A stretch of 6,059 nucleotides of DNA from Thermoflexales bacterium (GTDB lineage Bacteria > Chloroflexota > Anaerolineae > Fen-1058): assembly GCA_017882055.1 (NCBI GenBank), contig JADGQE010000259.1, forward strand, positions 1-6,059. The letters are read 5' to 3'. A program made the position numbers and the translations under genes. The notes under the pieces are model-generated. The model worked only from the letters and a program-made list of their open reading frames with translations, was not told the origin of the DNA and did not search any database. The stretch's first letter is position 1. Every line of letters starts with the position of its first letter. This document shows positions 1-6,059 of the stretch, in pieces.

Positions 1-205
1 ATCAAACCGGCGAACCACTGCGTTTGGAATATCGCCTGGCCGCGCGTGATGGCCGCAGCGTGTGGATTCGCGACGAAGCAATCTCCGTCTAATCGAGGCT
101 GAGATTGCTGCCCATGCCCAGCGCTTTGCGCTGGTGGGCCGCCAGGCGTCGCAAAAGGCGCTCGCAACACATGCGGTGCAGTGCTCCCGTGACGCGCACC
201 CATAA
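1..205 (+). pseudogene. Remnant of a PAS/GAF sensor kinase gene (two pieces in different frames)
   Basis: Bases 1-79 are identical to 858-936 inside the intact kinase. In that frame they encode the late PAS segment beginning QTGEPLRLEYRLAARD, then four unrelated codons and a TAA at 90-92. From base 80, in another frame, the sequence reads NLRLIEAEIAAHAQRFALVG and stays open to a TAA at 203-205. The N-x-R-L-[IFL]-E pattern is how GAF domains end: the intact kinase has NARLFEEARR, NVRLIEAERS and NARLSKAIRR. The following AQRFALVGRQASQKALAT resembles the linker helix usually found between GAF domains. So two kinase-like pieces are joined out of frame, with no catalytic domain after them. The left end is cut by the window, so the original gene may extend upstream. 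The junction at about 79/80 could be a real deletion or recombination scar, or an assembly chimera. The identity is directly visible; the GAF reading is inference. Confidence 0.45.
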
Positions 206-226
206 ATCAACTTGGAAACTGCTCTA
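182..226 (+). repeat. Degenerate partial copy of the dispersed repeat at the right edge
   Basis: Bases 203-226 match 6036-6059 at 22 of 24 positions (differences at 213 and 220). The similarity continues leftwards with small gaps: TGCTC and GTGAC and CACC appear in the same order at 182-200 and 6019-6034. This is the right-hand end of the right-edge element plus its flank. The left half of that element, with its pairing arm, is absent here, so this copy cannot fold the same way. The true right limit is unknown because the comparison copy is cut by the window end. Confidence 0.6.
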
Positions 227-362
227 AGCATAAGGGTGTGCGTCAAGGTTACCTGATTGCGCTTTCGCACCCGGAGTCAGGCAGCACCAGATCTGTTTCC
301 ACCGAAATGTCTTGCGCGCGCCATTATCCCATAGATTGCGCAACGGTTCAAAGCCGACGCGC
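227..362. other. Intergenic stretch with no recognised feature
   Basis: This lies between the repeat relic and the kinase ribosome binding site. A GTG-initiated frame (238-510) crosses it and runs into the kinase in another frame. Its protein (rich in Arg, Cys and His, no recognisable motif) looks like noise. I see no clear paired -35/-10 boxes, tRNA, terminator or riboswitch. The kinase promoter presumably lies here, but nothing in the sequence fixes it. Confidence 0.5.
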
Positions 363-367
363 AAGGA
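363..367 (+). promoter_or_regulatory. Shine-Dalgarno site for the sensor kinase
   Basis: AAGGA ends 9 nt before the ATG at 377-379. It supports that start over downstream ATGs such as the Met codons at residues 25 and 50, which would remove part or all of the first membrane helix. Confidence 0.6.
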
Positions 368-376
368 AGACTGATT

Positions 377-3300
377 ATGCGTGCCACGCCGGTATCGCCA
401 CAACCGCCAAAACGAAAATTAGGCGCACTCGGAATCACCATATTCTACATGGTATTTTCCGGCATATGGATCCTCGCAACGGATTATGCCGTGAAAGTCT
501 TAGCAAATAATGATCCCGCCATCATGACTCAGCTAGCTACCATCAAAGGCTGGCTCTTTGTCCTGGTTACGGGCACACTGCTGTACTGGCTCATCAGTCG
601 TTCCGTCAATGAACTCAAACGATCCGAGGACGCACGCCGCCAGAGCGAAACGCAGTACCGTGCTATCGTCGAGCGCGTGCCAGCCATCACTTATATCGCC
701 GGGCTTGACGAGACCGGCAGCTCCGTCTATGTCAGCCCGCAGATCGAAGCCATCCTCGGCTTCACGCCCGCCGCATGGTTGGCCGATCCCACCGTGTGGC
801 TCAAGCAACTGCACCCGGACGATCGTGAGCGAGTACTGGCCGCCATGCGCCACAGTCATCAAACCGGCGAACCACTGCGTTTGGAATATCGCCTGGCCGC
901 GCGTGATGGCCGCAGCGTGTGGATTCGCGACGAAGCGACGATTGCCGGCAACAATGTCCAACAACGCTTCTTTCGGCAAGGCATCATGACCGACGTCACC
1001 GATCGCCAGCACGCCGAGGAGGCCGAGCGCGAACAGCGCACTCTGGCCGAAGCGCTGCGCGATACGGCCGAGGCCCTCAACAGCACCCTCAATTACGACG
1101 AACTCCTCGATCACATCCTGGCCAATGTCGGGCGTGTCGTCGCGCATGATGCGGCCCTGATCATGTTGGTGGAAGGTGGTGTGGCCCGGGCGGTCCGATC
1201 GCGCGGCTATGCCGAACGCGGCCTGGCCGAATGGGCAGACACTTCGTTTGCGCTGCGTGTTAATGAAACGCCCAATCTACGCCAGCAGATGGAAACCGGC
1301 AAATCACTTTGCATACCGGACACGCGACTGTTTCCGCAATGGATCGATATACCCGCCACGCGCTGGGTACGCAGCTACGTCGGCGCGCCGATCCGCCTTC
1401 AGGCTAAAGTCGTCGGTTTCCTTAACCTGGTCAGTGAAAAACCTGATTTCTTCACGCCGAGGCAAGCCGAGCATCTGCAAGCTTTTGCCAATCAAGCCGC
1501 CATCGCCATTCAAAATGCGCGTCTATTTGAAGAAGCCCGGCGCCGGTTAACGCAGCAGACTGCCCTGCTCGCGGCCAGCAACGCCATCTCTTCCAGCCTC
1601 GATCTCCCGACGATGTTGAATCACCTTGCCGAGCAGATGTGCCGCGCCATCGATGTCACCAGCGCTTATATCAGTTATTGGAATCCAGCCGCCAAAGTGA
1701 CGACGGTGGTGGCCGAATCCTATGGCCCAGATGCTTCCGTGCCGGAACGCGTGTCTGATCTGGGAACGACGGATGCCAATGATTACACGCGCTGGTTGAT
1801 CGGTGATCAAACGCTGGTCATCCAAGTTGACGATCCGGAAACCCCGGATTCGGTCCGCGATCACATGCTCCAGTATGAATGCAAATCGATTCTGGCGATT
1901 CCGCTGATTGCGAAGAAGACGATCTTTGGTTATGCGGAGTTGCGGGAAAGCCGGCGGCGGCGCGAATTTACCAGCGCCGAAACCGAACTTGGCCAGGCGA
2001 TTGCCCAGCAGGCCGCGATCGCTTTTGAAAATGTGCGACTGATCGAAGCCGAGCGCAGCCAGTTAGCGCTGGCTCGCACGTTGCAAGCCGTGGGCGCGTT
2101 GGTCACTGCTGAGATGGATCTCGACGACGTATTCCAGCGCATCTTCGATTTACTGGGCGAAGTCGTGAAGTACGATTGCTGTTCAATCGAACTGTTCGAC
2201 GAAAGCAATCAAGTTTACCTGGCCGCCCAGCGCGGTTTCCCTGATCCCGAACGAAGTATGTATTCCACTCAGTATGTTACCGGGCCTTCGATTCGTGAAC
2301 GCTGGGGGCAACAGAAAGTCAACGTGATCCCCGATACCCGGGTCGACAGCCGCTGGCAAATAGTGCCTGGCTTTGAATTCATTCGATCGCGAGTCGGCGT
2401 CTGGCTGAGCGTCAAAAATCGGCTGCTCGGCATATTGAACGTCGACAGCCGAACCGTCAATATCTACGCTGACGCGATTGGCGAAACCGTGGCGGCTTTT
2501 GCCAATCAGGCGGCCATCGCGATCGAAAACGCACGGCTGTCCAAAGCCATTCGGCGCTACGCGACAGTATTGGAACAGCGCGTGATGGAGCGCACGGCCG
2601 AGCTCGATCGCGAGCGGCGGCGCACCCAGGCCATTCTCGACACAGCCGGCGAAGGCGTGTTATGCACCGATCGGGCCGGCCGCATCGAATACGTCAATCG
2701 CGCCATGGAACAGCTCACGGGCTATACCGCCGCGGAAACCCTGGGGCAAAACCCGAACATGTGGCAAAGCGGACTTGCGCCGCGCGAAGTATACGCTCAA
2801 ATGTGGAATGCCATTCAACGCGGCGAAGTATGGCATGGCGAATTGATCAACCGGCACAAAAACGGTTCGTTCTACGACACCGCGCTAACCATCGCGCCGC
2901 TGCTCGACGCCGATCGCCAAATCAGCGGCTATGTCGGCATTCAGCGCGACATCACCCGCCAAAAAGAACTCGACCGTCTTAAAGACCAATTCGTGTCCAA
3001 CGTCAGCCACGAATTTCGCACACCGCTGGCCAATGTCAAACTCTATCTCAGTCTGCTCGATCGCGGTAAGCCCGAGAAACGCGATCAATACCTGCAGACG
3101 CTGCGCCGTGAAGCACAACGCCTGGAAAACCTGATTGAGGACCTGCTGGACATTTCTCGGCTCGATCTGGGCGCGGCGCAAATCCGGCTTGGCCCGATCA
3201 ATCTCAACCCGCTTCTCGCGCAAATGATCGACGATCGAATGGCGCTGGCCGCCGCGCACGACCTATCATTCGACTATCAACCCGCGTCCAGCTTGCCGGA

Positions 3301-3667
3301 TGCACTGGCCGATCCGGGTATGCTAGGGCAAGTCATATCCAACCTGATGAGCAACGCCATCAACTACACCCCGCGCGATGGCACCATTACGATCATTACC
3401 GCTACGCAGCACGATCCGCGCGATGATTCGGAATGGGACACGATCACCATCCGCGATACCGGGCCGGGTATCACCGCTCAGGATAGACTGCATCTCTTCG
3501 AGCGATTCTATCGAGGTGAGGCGGCCCGCCAAACCGGCGCGCCGGGCACCGGTCTGGGTTTAGCCATTTGCAACGAAATCATCGAGCGAATGGCTGGACG
3601 GATCGTGGTCGAAAGCGAGCCGGGTCTGGGCGCAGCCTTTACGCTTTGGCTGAAGTCCGCCGGCTGA
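377..3667 (+). CDS. Membrane-anchored multi-sensor histidine kinase (2 TM, PAS, 3x GAF, PAS, HisKA, HATPase)
   Basis: This is an inner-membrane sensor of 1096 aa that should autophosphorylate on histidine and pass phosphate to an unidentified response regulator. A short basic N-terminus leads to two membrane helices at about 15-36 and 58-75. A short loop joins them, as in the compact anchors of many PAS-containing signalling proteins. Domains follow in order: PAS about 93-210, GAF about 239-385, GAF about 408-557, GAF about 580-722, a charged coiled coil with LEQRVMERTAEL, PAS about 752-861, HisKA about 862-935, HATPase about 978-1094. Catalytic features are intact: H878 in VSHEFRTP, N-box N989/N993, G1 box DTGPGI at 1027-1032, LFERFYRG, and G2 box GTGLGL at 1057-1062. 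There is no receiver domain. GAF1 and GAF3 share an IPDTR...W...RS.VG block (I313 and I651). The ligand is unknown. Part of the first PAS coding region (858-936) is duplicated exactly at 1-79. The ATG start has a good Shine-Dalgarno. No regulator gene adjoins it, and the converging hyp genes do not imply a functional link. Confidence 0.95.
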   Translation: MRATPVSPQPPKRKLGALGITIFYMVFSGIWILATDYAVKVLANNDPAIMTQLATIKGWLFVLVTGTLLYWLISRSVNELKRSEDARRQSETQYRAIVERVPAITYIAGLDETGSSVYVSPQIEAILGFTPAAWLADPTVWLKQLHPDDRERVLAAMRHSHQTGEPLRLEYRLAARDGRSVWIRDEATIAGNNVQQRFFRQGIMTDVTDRQHAEEAEREQRTLAEALRDTAEALNSTLNYDELLDHILANVGRVVAHDAALIMLVEGGVARAVRSRGYAERGLAEWADTSFALRVNETPNLRQQMETGKSLCIPDTRLFPQWIDIPATRWVRSYVGAPIRLQAKVVGFLNLVSEKPDFFTPRQAEHLQAFANQAAIAIQNARLFEEARRRLTQQTALLAASNAISSSLDLPTMLNHLAEQMCRAIDVTSAYISYWNPAAKVTTVVAESYGPDASVPERVSDLGTTDANDYTRWLIGDQTLVIQVDDPETPDSVRDHMLQYECKSILAIPLIAKKTIFGYAELRESRRRREFTSAETELGQAIAQQAAIAFENVRLIEAERSQLALARTLQAVGALVTAEMDLDDVFQRIFDLLGEVVKYDCCSIELFDESNQVYLAAQRGFPDPERSMYSTQYVTGPSIRERWGQQKVNVIPDTRVDSRWQIVPGFEFIRSRVGVWLSVKNRLLGILNVDSRTVNIYADAIGETVAAFANQAAIAIENARLSKAIRRYATVLEQRVMERTAELDRERRRTQAILDTAGEGVLCTDRAGRIEYVNRAMEQLTGYTAAETLGQNPNMWQSGLAPREVYAQMWNAIQRGEVWHGELINRHKNGSFYDTALTIAPLLDADRQISGYVGIQRDITRQKELDRLKDQFVSNVSHEFRTPLANVKLYLSLLDRGKPEKRDQYLQTLRREAQRLENLIEDLLDISRLDLGAAQIRLGPINLNPLLAQMIDDRMALAAAHDLSFDYQPASSLPDALADPGMLGQVISNLMSNAINYTPRDGTITIITATQHDPRDDSEWDTITIRDTGPGITAQDRLHLFERFYRGEAARQTGAPGTGLGLAICNEIIERMAGRIVVESEPGLGAAFTLWLKSAG
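858..936 (+). repeat. Internal copy of a 79-bp perfect direct repeat (partner 1-79)
   Basis: The sequence is identical to the first 79 bases of the window over its whole length. Here it is an in-frame part of the kinase, encoding about residues 161-187 of the first PAS domain. Identity stops at 937 (G here, A at base 80). The left limit cannot be judged because the other copy starts at base 1. Confidence 0.9.
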
Positions 3668-3675
3668 TCGATCAC

Positions 3676-3711
3676 AAAAAGGCCCTTCCGATCATAAAAA
3701 CCGGAAGGGTC
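3676..3711 (-). terminator. Intrinsic terminator of the hypDE operon, possibly bidirectional
   Basis: Arms 3681-3690 and 3702-3711 pair over 10 bp with a single G-T wobble, around an 11-nt A-rich loop. Read on the - strand, the stem is followed at once by five T residues (complement of 3676-3680), the classic Rho-independent layout, 21 nt after the hypE stop codon. Read on the + strand, the stem lies 13 nt after the kinase stop, but the downstream TACGTTTCC is a poor U-tract. Termination of the kinase transcript is therefore likely weaker. Confidence 0.85.
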
Positions 3712-3731
3712 TACGTTTCCTCGGCTATCGT

Positions 3732-4796
3732 TCAGCAGATTCGCGGCAGCATCTCACCCATCAACACATCGACGATGCGGCTGCTGCCGATCGCCGTCTT
3801 CATCAACACGCGGCCTTTCGGCCCCGCCAACACCTCGCCGATGAGGACACTCTCTTCGCCATAACGAGTTTGCCGCATGACGCGCAAGACTTGATCGGCT
3901 TCCTCGCGCCCGACGATGGCAATGAGCTTGCCCTCGTTAGCAACATACATCGGATCGAAGCCCAGCATCTCGCACGCGGCCTGCACCGCCGGCCGAACCG
4001 GAATAGCGGATTCACGCAGTACGATGCCAACCTGTGATTGCCGGGCAATTTCATTCAGCGTCGTTGCCACGCCGCCGCGCGTCGGATCACGCAGCACGTG
4101 AATCTGCTCACCGGCCTCCAGCATGGCCGCGATCAAATGATTCAGCGGCGCGATGTCACTTTGCACCTCGGCCTCAAAACCCAACTCGCCGCGCGCACTC
4201 AATACCGCGATGCCGTGATCGCCGATTGGACCGGAGAGAATCACCACATCGCCGGGCTGCGCCAGCGCGCCGCCGATATCGACTCCATCCAATACAGAGC
4301 CGATGCCCGTCGTCGTGATATACAAGCCATCGGCTTTGCCTTTTTGCACGACCTTGGTATCCCCCGCAACGATCTGCACTCCGGCTTCAGCGGCGGCTTC
4401 TTTCATGGAAGCGATCACACGCTGAAGGATAGCCAGCTCCAAACCTTCTTCGAGAATGAAGCCGGCGGCCAGATAGAGCGGCGTCGCGCCCATCATCGCC
4501 ACATCGTTGACGGTGCCGCAGACGGCCAGCCTGCCGATGTCGCCGCCGGGGAAAAACAGCGGCCAGACAACGTGCGAGTCGGTGCTGATCGATAGGCGCG
4601 TGCAGATTTCAAGCCGAACGACGCCTGCATCATCGCCCGCCCGGAGCACAGGATTATCGAACGCGGGCAAGAACGCTTTGGCGATCAAATCATGCGAGAG
4701 TTTGCCGCCGCTGCCGTGCCCCATGACGATTCGATCGCGATGTTGAAGCGGCGGCGGGCAAACAGCGCCTTGAATCGTTACCGGTTCACCACTCAT
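3732..4796 (-). CDS. hypE: HypE, [NiFe]-hydrogenase maturation protein (carbamoyl dehydratase)
   Basis: HypE accepts a carbamoyl group from HypF onto its C-terminal cysteine and dehydrates it with ATP to a thiocyanate. The cyanide is then passed to the iron held by the HypC-HypD complex. At 354 aa it is of normal family length. Visible family features are GHGSGGKLSHD (26-36), AGDDAGVV (53-60), the nucleotide-binding stretch from FFPGGDIGRLAVCGTVNDVA (81-100), AGDTKVV (144-150), DPTRGGVATTLNEIA (237-251) and VANEGK (285-290). The C-terminus is PRIC, with C354 as the carbamoyl/cyano carrier, so the active site is complete. The ATG overlaps the hypD stop as ATGA (4-nt overlap). Only a weak Shine-Dalgarno precedes it, so translational coupling to hypD is likely. 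A strong terminator follows the gene. HypE shares its fold with PurM, ThiL and SelD, but the PRIC tail settles the identity. Confidence 0.97.
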   Translation of the reverse strand: MSGEPVTIQGAVCPPPLQHRDRIVMGHGSGGKLSHDLIAKAFLPAFDNPVLRAGDDAGVVRLEICTRLSISTDSHVVWPLFFPGGDIGRLAVCGTVNDVAMMGATPLYLAAGFILEEGLELAILQRVIASMKEAAAEAGVQIVAGDTKVVQKGKADGLYITTTGIGSVLDGVDIGGALAQPGDVVILSGPIGDHGIAVLSARGELGFEAEVQSDIAPLNHLIAAMLEAGEQIHVLRDPTRGGVATTLNEIARQSQVGIVLRESAIPVRPAVQAACEMLGFDPMYVANEGKLIAIVGREEADQVLRVMRQTRYGEESVLIGEVLAGPKGRVLMKTAIGSSRIVDVLMGEMLPRIC

Positions 4797-5893
4797 GAAT
4801 TCACCGTCACTTCAGATCGATAGCGGTAGTACGCCGCACACGCGCCTTCACTCGAGACCATCGTCGCACCCAGCGGATGTTCGGGCGTGCATTCTTTGCC
4901 AAAGGCCGGGCACTCATTCGGTTTCTTGCGGCCCTGCAAGACGAGGCCGCTGATGCACAACGGCGATTCGTGCGTGTCGATGCCGCTCACGTCAAACCGC
5001 AGTTCCGCATTGAAGTCGGCAAATTCGTCGCGCAACCGCCAACCGCTCATCGGGATCACGCCGATGCCGCGCCACTTTCGATCGCACGGCTCGAAAACTT
5101 TATTGATAATATCTTGCGCCGCCCGGTTGCCGTCATGCGTCACCACGCGGCCATACGCATTCTCGACTTCATACTTGCCTGCTTCGAGTTGCTGCACCGC
5201 CATCAAGATACCGCGCACCAGATCGACCGGCTCGAAACCCGTGACGACGATGGGAACTTTGAACTCTGCGGCAATCGACGGATATTCCCAGTAGCCCATC
5301 ACAGCGCACACGTGACCCGCCGCCAGGAAGGCCTGCACTTGATTGTAAGGCGAAGACAAAATCGCTCGCATCGCGGGTGGCACACACACATGCGACACCA
5401 GAATCGAGTAGTTCTTGACGCCCAATTGCCGGGCCTGCCACACGCTCATGGCGTTGGCGGGTGCCGTCGTCTCAAAGCCGATCGCGAAGAAAACGACTTG
5501 CTTGTCGGGATTTTGCCGGGCAATCTTCAACGCATCGAGCGGCGAATAGACAACGCGCACATCGCCACCATCAGCCCGCGTGCGAAACAGGTCCTCATCG
5601 GAGCCGGGCACGCGCAGCATGTCGCCAAACGACGTAAAGATCACGTCGCGGCGCGAGGCGATGGCGATGGCTTTATCGATCAACTCCAGCGGCGTAACGC
5701 AGACCGGACAACCGGGGCCGTGGATCAGCTCGATCTGATCAGGCAATAACTCGTCGAGGCCGTGCCGCATGATCGAGTGCGTCTGCCCGCCGCAAATTTC
5801 CATGATCGACCACGGGCGCGTGGTGATCCGCGTAATCTCAGCGACGCCCTTCTTCACCAACTCGGCGTCACGGTATTCATCAAGGTATTTCAC
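4793..5893 (-). CDS. hypD: HypD, [NiFe]-hydrogenase Fe(CN)2CO cofactor assembly protein
   Basis: HypD is a cytoplasmic iron-sulfur protein that binds HypC and holds the iron while the CN and CO ligands are added. The unit is then delivered to the hydrogenase large subunit. At 366 aa it is full length for the family. Family signatures are EICGGQTHSI (32-41, C34) and HGPGCPVCVTP (58-68, C62 and C65), the conserved iron-site/thiol-redox cysteines. FFAIGFETTAPANA (135-148), VTGFEPVDLVRGI (217-229) and a C-terminal [4Fe-4S] motif with spacing C-x14-C-x6-C-x16-C (C313, C328, C335, C352) follow. The protein ends near SSEGACAAYYRYR. The start is GTG, not ATG. It is supported by AGAGGGA 6 nt upstream and by the usual N-terminus MKYLDEYRD. 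It is the first visible gene of a two-gene operon with hypE. hypC, often just upstream, is not between hypD and the window end; a structured repeat lies there instead. Confidence 0.97.
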   Translation of the reverse strand: MKYLDEYRDAELVKKGVAEITRITTRPWSIMEICGGQTHSIMRHGLDELLPDQIELIHGPGCPVCVTPLELIDKAIAIASRRDVIFTSFGDMLRVPGSDEDLFRTRADGGDVRVVYSPLDALKIARQNPDKQVVFFAIGFETTAPANAMSVWQARQLGVKNYSILVSHVCVPPAMRAILSSPYNQVQAFLAAGHVCAVMGYWEYPSIAAEFKVPIVVTGFEPVDLVRGILMAVQQLEAGKYEVENAYGRVVTHDGNRAAQDIINKVFEPCDRKWRGIGVIPMSGWRLRDEFADFNAELRFDVSGIDTHESPLCISGLVLQGRKKPNECPAFGKECTPEHPLGATMVSSEGACAAYYRYRSEVTVNS

Positions 5894-5899
5894 AATGTT

Positions 5900-5906
5900 T
5901 CCCTCT
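5900..5906 (-). promoter_or_regulatory. Shine-Dalgarno site fixing the GTG start of hypD
   Basis: On the - strand AGAGGGA lies 6 nt before the GTG at 5893-5891. This supports GTG initiation. No convincing promoter pair can be placed: TATAGA overlaps this site and is too close to the start to be a -10 for a normal leader. Confidence 0.6.
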
Positions 5907-5925
5907 ATAGCAAATTCCAGTTTCG

Positions 5926-6059
5926 TTTACGGTCGTGTCATTCCGAGCGTAGCGACGCCTGGCGCACTGCGCCGGACATGGGCGGAATCTCTACCACTGT
6001 CGTAGAGACCCCTCGCTATGCTCGGGGTGACACCGTAAATCAACTCGGAAACCGCTCTA
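5926..6059. repeat. Structured palindromic intergenic repeat (REP/MITE-like), cut by window end
   Basis: The outer arms 5926-5955 and 6013-6039 form an imperfect inverted repeat: TTTACGG/CCGTAAA, TGTCA/TGACA, CCGAGC/GCTCGG and TAGCGA/TCGCTA. The main interruption is a 3-nt bulge (5933-5935). The intervening TT/GG and G/T positions can pair as wobbles in RNA. Inside lie two more hairpins: GGCGC/GCGCC (5961-5965 with 5969-5973) and TCTCTAC/GTAGAGA (5988-5994 with 6002-6008). The whole would fold as a cloverleaf-like multibranch structure on either strand. No ORF is apparent in it. The 'TCATTCCGAGCG..AGCGA ... CTCGGGGTGACA' pattern resembles short dispersed repeats I associate with many bacterial genomes, including Chloroflexota. 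The flank at 6036-6059 recurs at 203-226. It could be an untranscribed genomic repeat, a transposase-mobilised miniature element, or part of the hypD leader. Confidence 0.7.

Noticed and set aside
295..328. Possible -35/-10 pair (TTCCAC ... CATTAT) for the kinase
   Set aside because: The spacing is about 19 nt and both boxes match consensus poorly, so it is no better than chance in this sequence.
238..510. GTG-initiated 90-aa frame overlapping the kinase start
   Set aside because: It has no convincing Shine-Dalgarno, a composition typical of out-of-frame translation and no motif. It overlaps the well-supported kinase start by 134 nt.
533..1147. 204-aa open frame on the - strand inside the kinase
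   Set aside because: It lies opposite conserved PAS and GAF coding sequence. Its translation has no family features and it has no promoter or operon context.
4038..4595. 185-aa open frame on the + strand opposite hypE
   Set aside because: This is an antisense shadow of hypE with low-complexity basic composition and no motif.
4877..5749. 290-aa open frame on the + strand opposite hypD
   Set aside because: It is rich in His, Arg and Gln, as expected for the antisense of a GC-rich gene, and has no recognisable domain. hypD on the other strand is unambiguous.
5926..6039. Reading the right-edge palindrome as a tRNA because of its cloverleaf-like fold
   Set aside because: Arm lengths, the loops and the absence of any T-arm or anticodon-arm consensus do not fit a tRNA. 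The long outer stem and repeat-like sequence fit a dispersed palindromic element.

Overview
The window carries three intact genes in a convergent layout. On the + strand is one large membrane-anchored sensor histidine kinase (377-3667). On the - strand is a tightly coupled hypD-hypE pair (5893 down to 3732), which encodes [NiFe]-hydrogenase cofactor maturation proteins. The two transcription units face each other across a 64-nt gap that holds a strong stem-loop terminator oriented for hypE. The GC-rich sequence, the PAS/GAF/GAF/GAF/PAS kinase and the palindromic 'TCATTCCGAGCG..AGCGA' type repeat suggest a Chloroflexota (Anaerolineae-like) bacterium, probably from a metagenome. That placement is inference, because no rRNA or other marker gene is present.

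Left edge (1-376): no intact gene. Bases 1-79 are an exact copy of an internal piece of the kinase gene (858-936). They are followed, in another frame, by about 40 codons that read like the exit helix of a GAF domain plus a linker. Next comes a degenerate copy (182-226) of the repeat found at the right edge. This looks like debris of a second, broken sensor-kinase gene, or an assembly chimera. I recognise nothing in 227-362, and a good Shine-Dalgarno for the kinase lies at 363-367.

Middle and right (377-5893): the kinase has all the catalytic boxes of a histidine kinase but no receiver domain, and no response regulator lies nearby, so its partner and signal are unknown. HypD works with HypC to assemble the Fe(CN)2CO unit. 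HypE, with HypF, makes the cyanide ligand on its C-terminal cysteine. Both proteins keep their key cysteines, so both should be functional. HypA, B, C and F and the hydrogenase itself are not in this window.

Right edge (5894-6059): an intergenic, highly structured dispersed-repeat element sits immediately upstream of hypD. It has a long imperfect inverted repeat enclosing two further hairpins. Its outer flank (6036-6059) recurs at 203-226, so copies of the same repeat family bracket the three genes. I found no convincing novel defence, mobile or RNA system. The unusual content is the repeat family and the duplicated kinase fragment.
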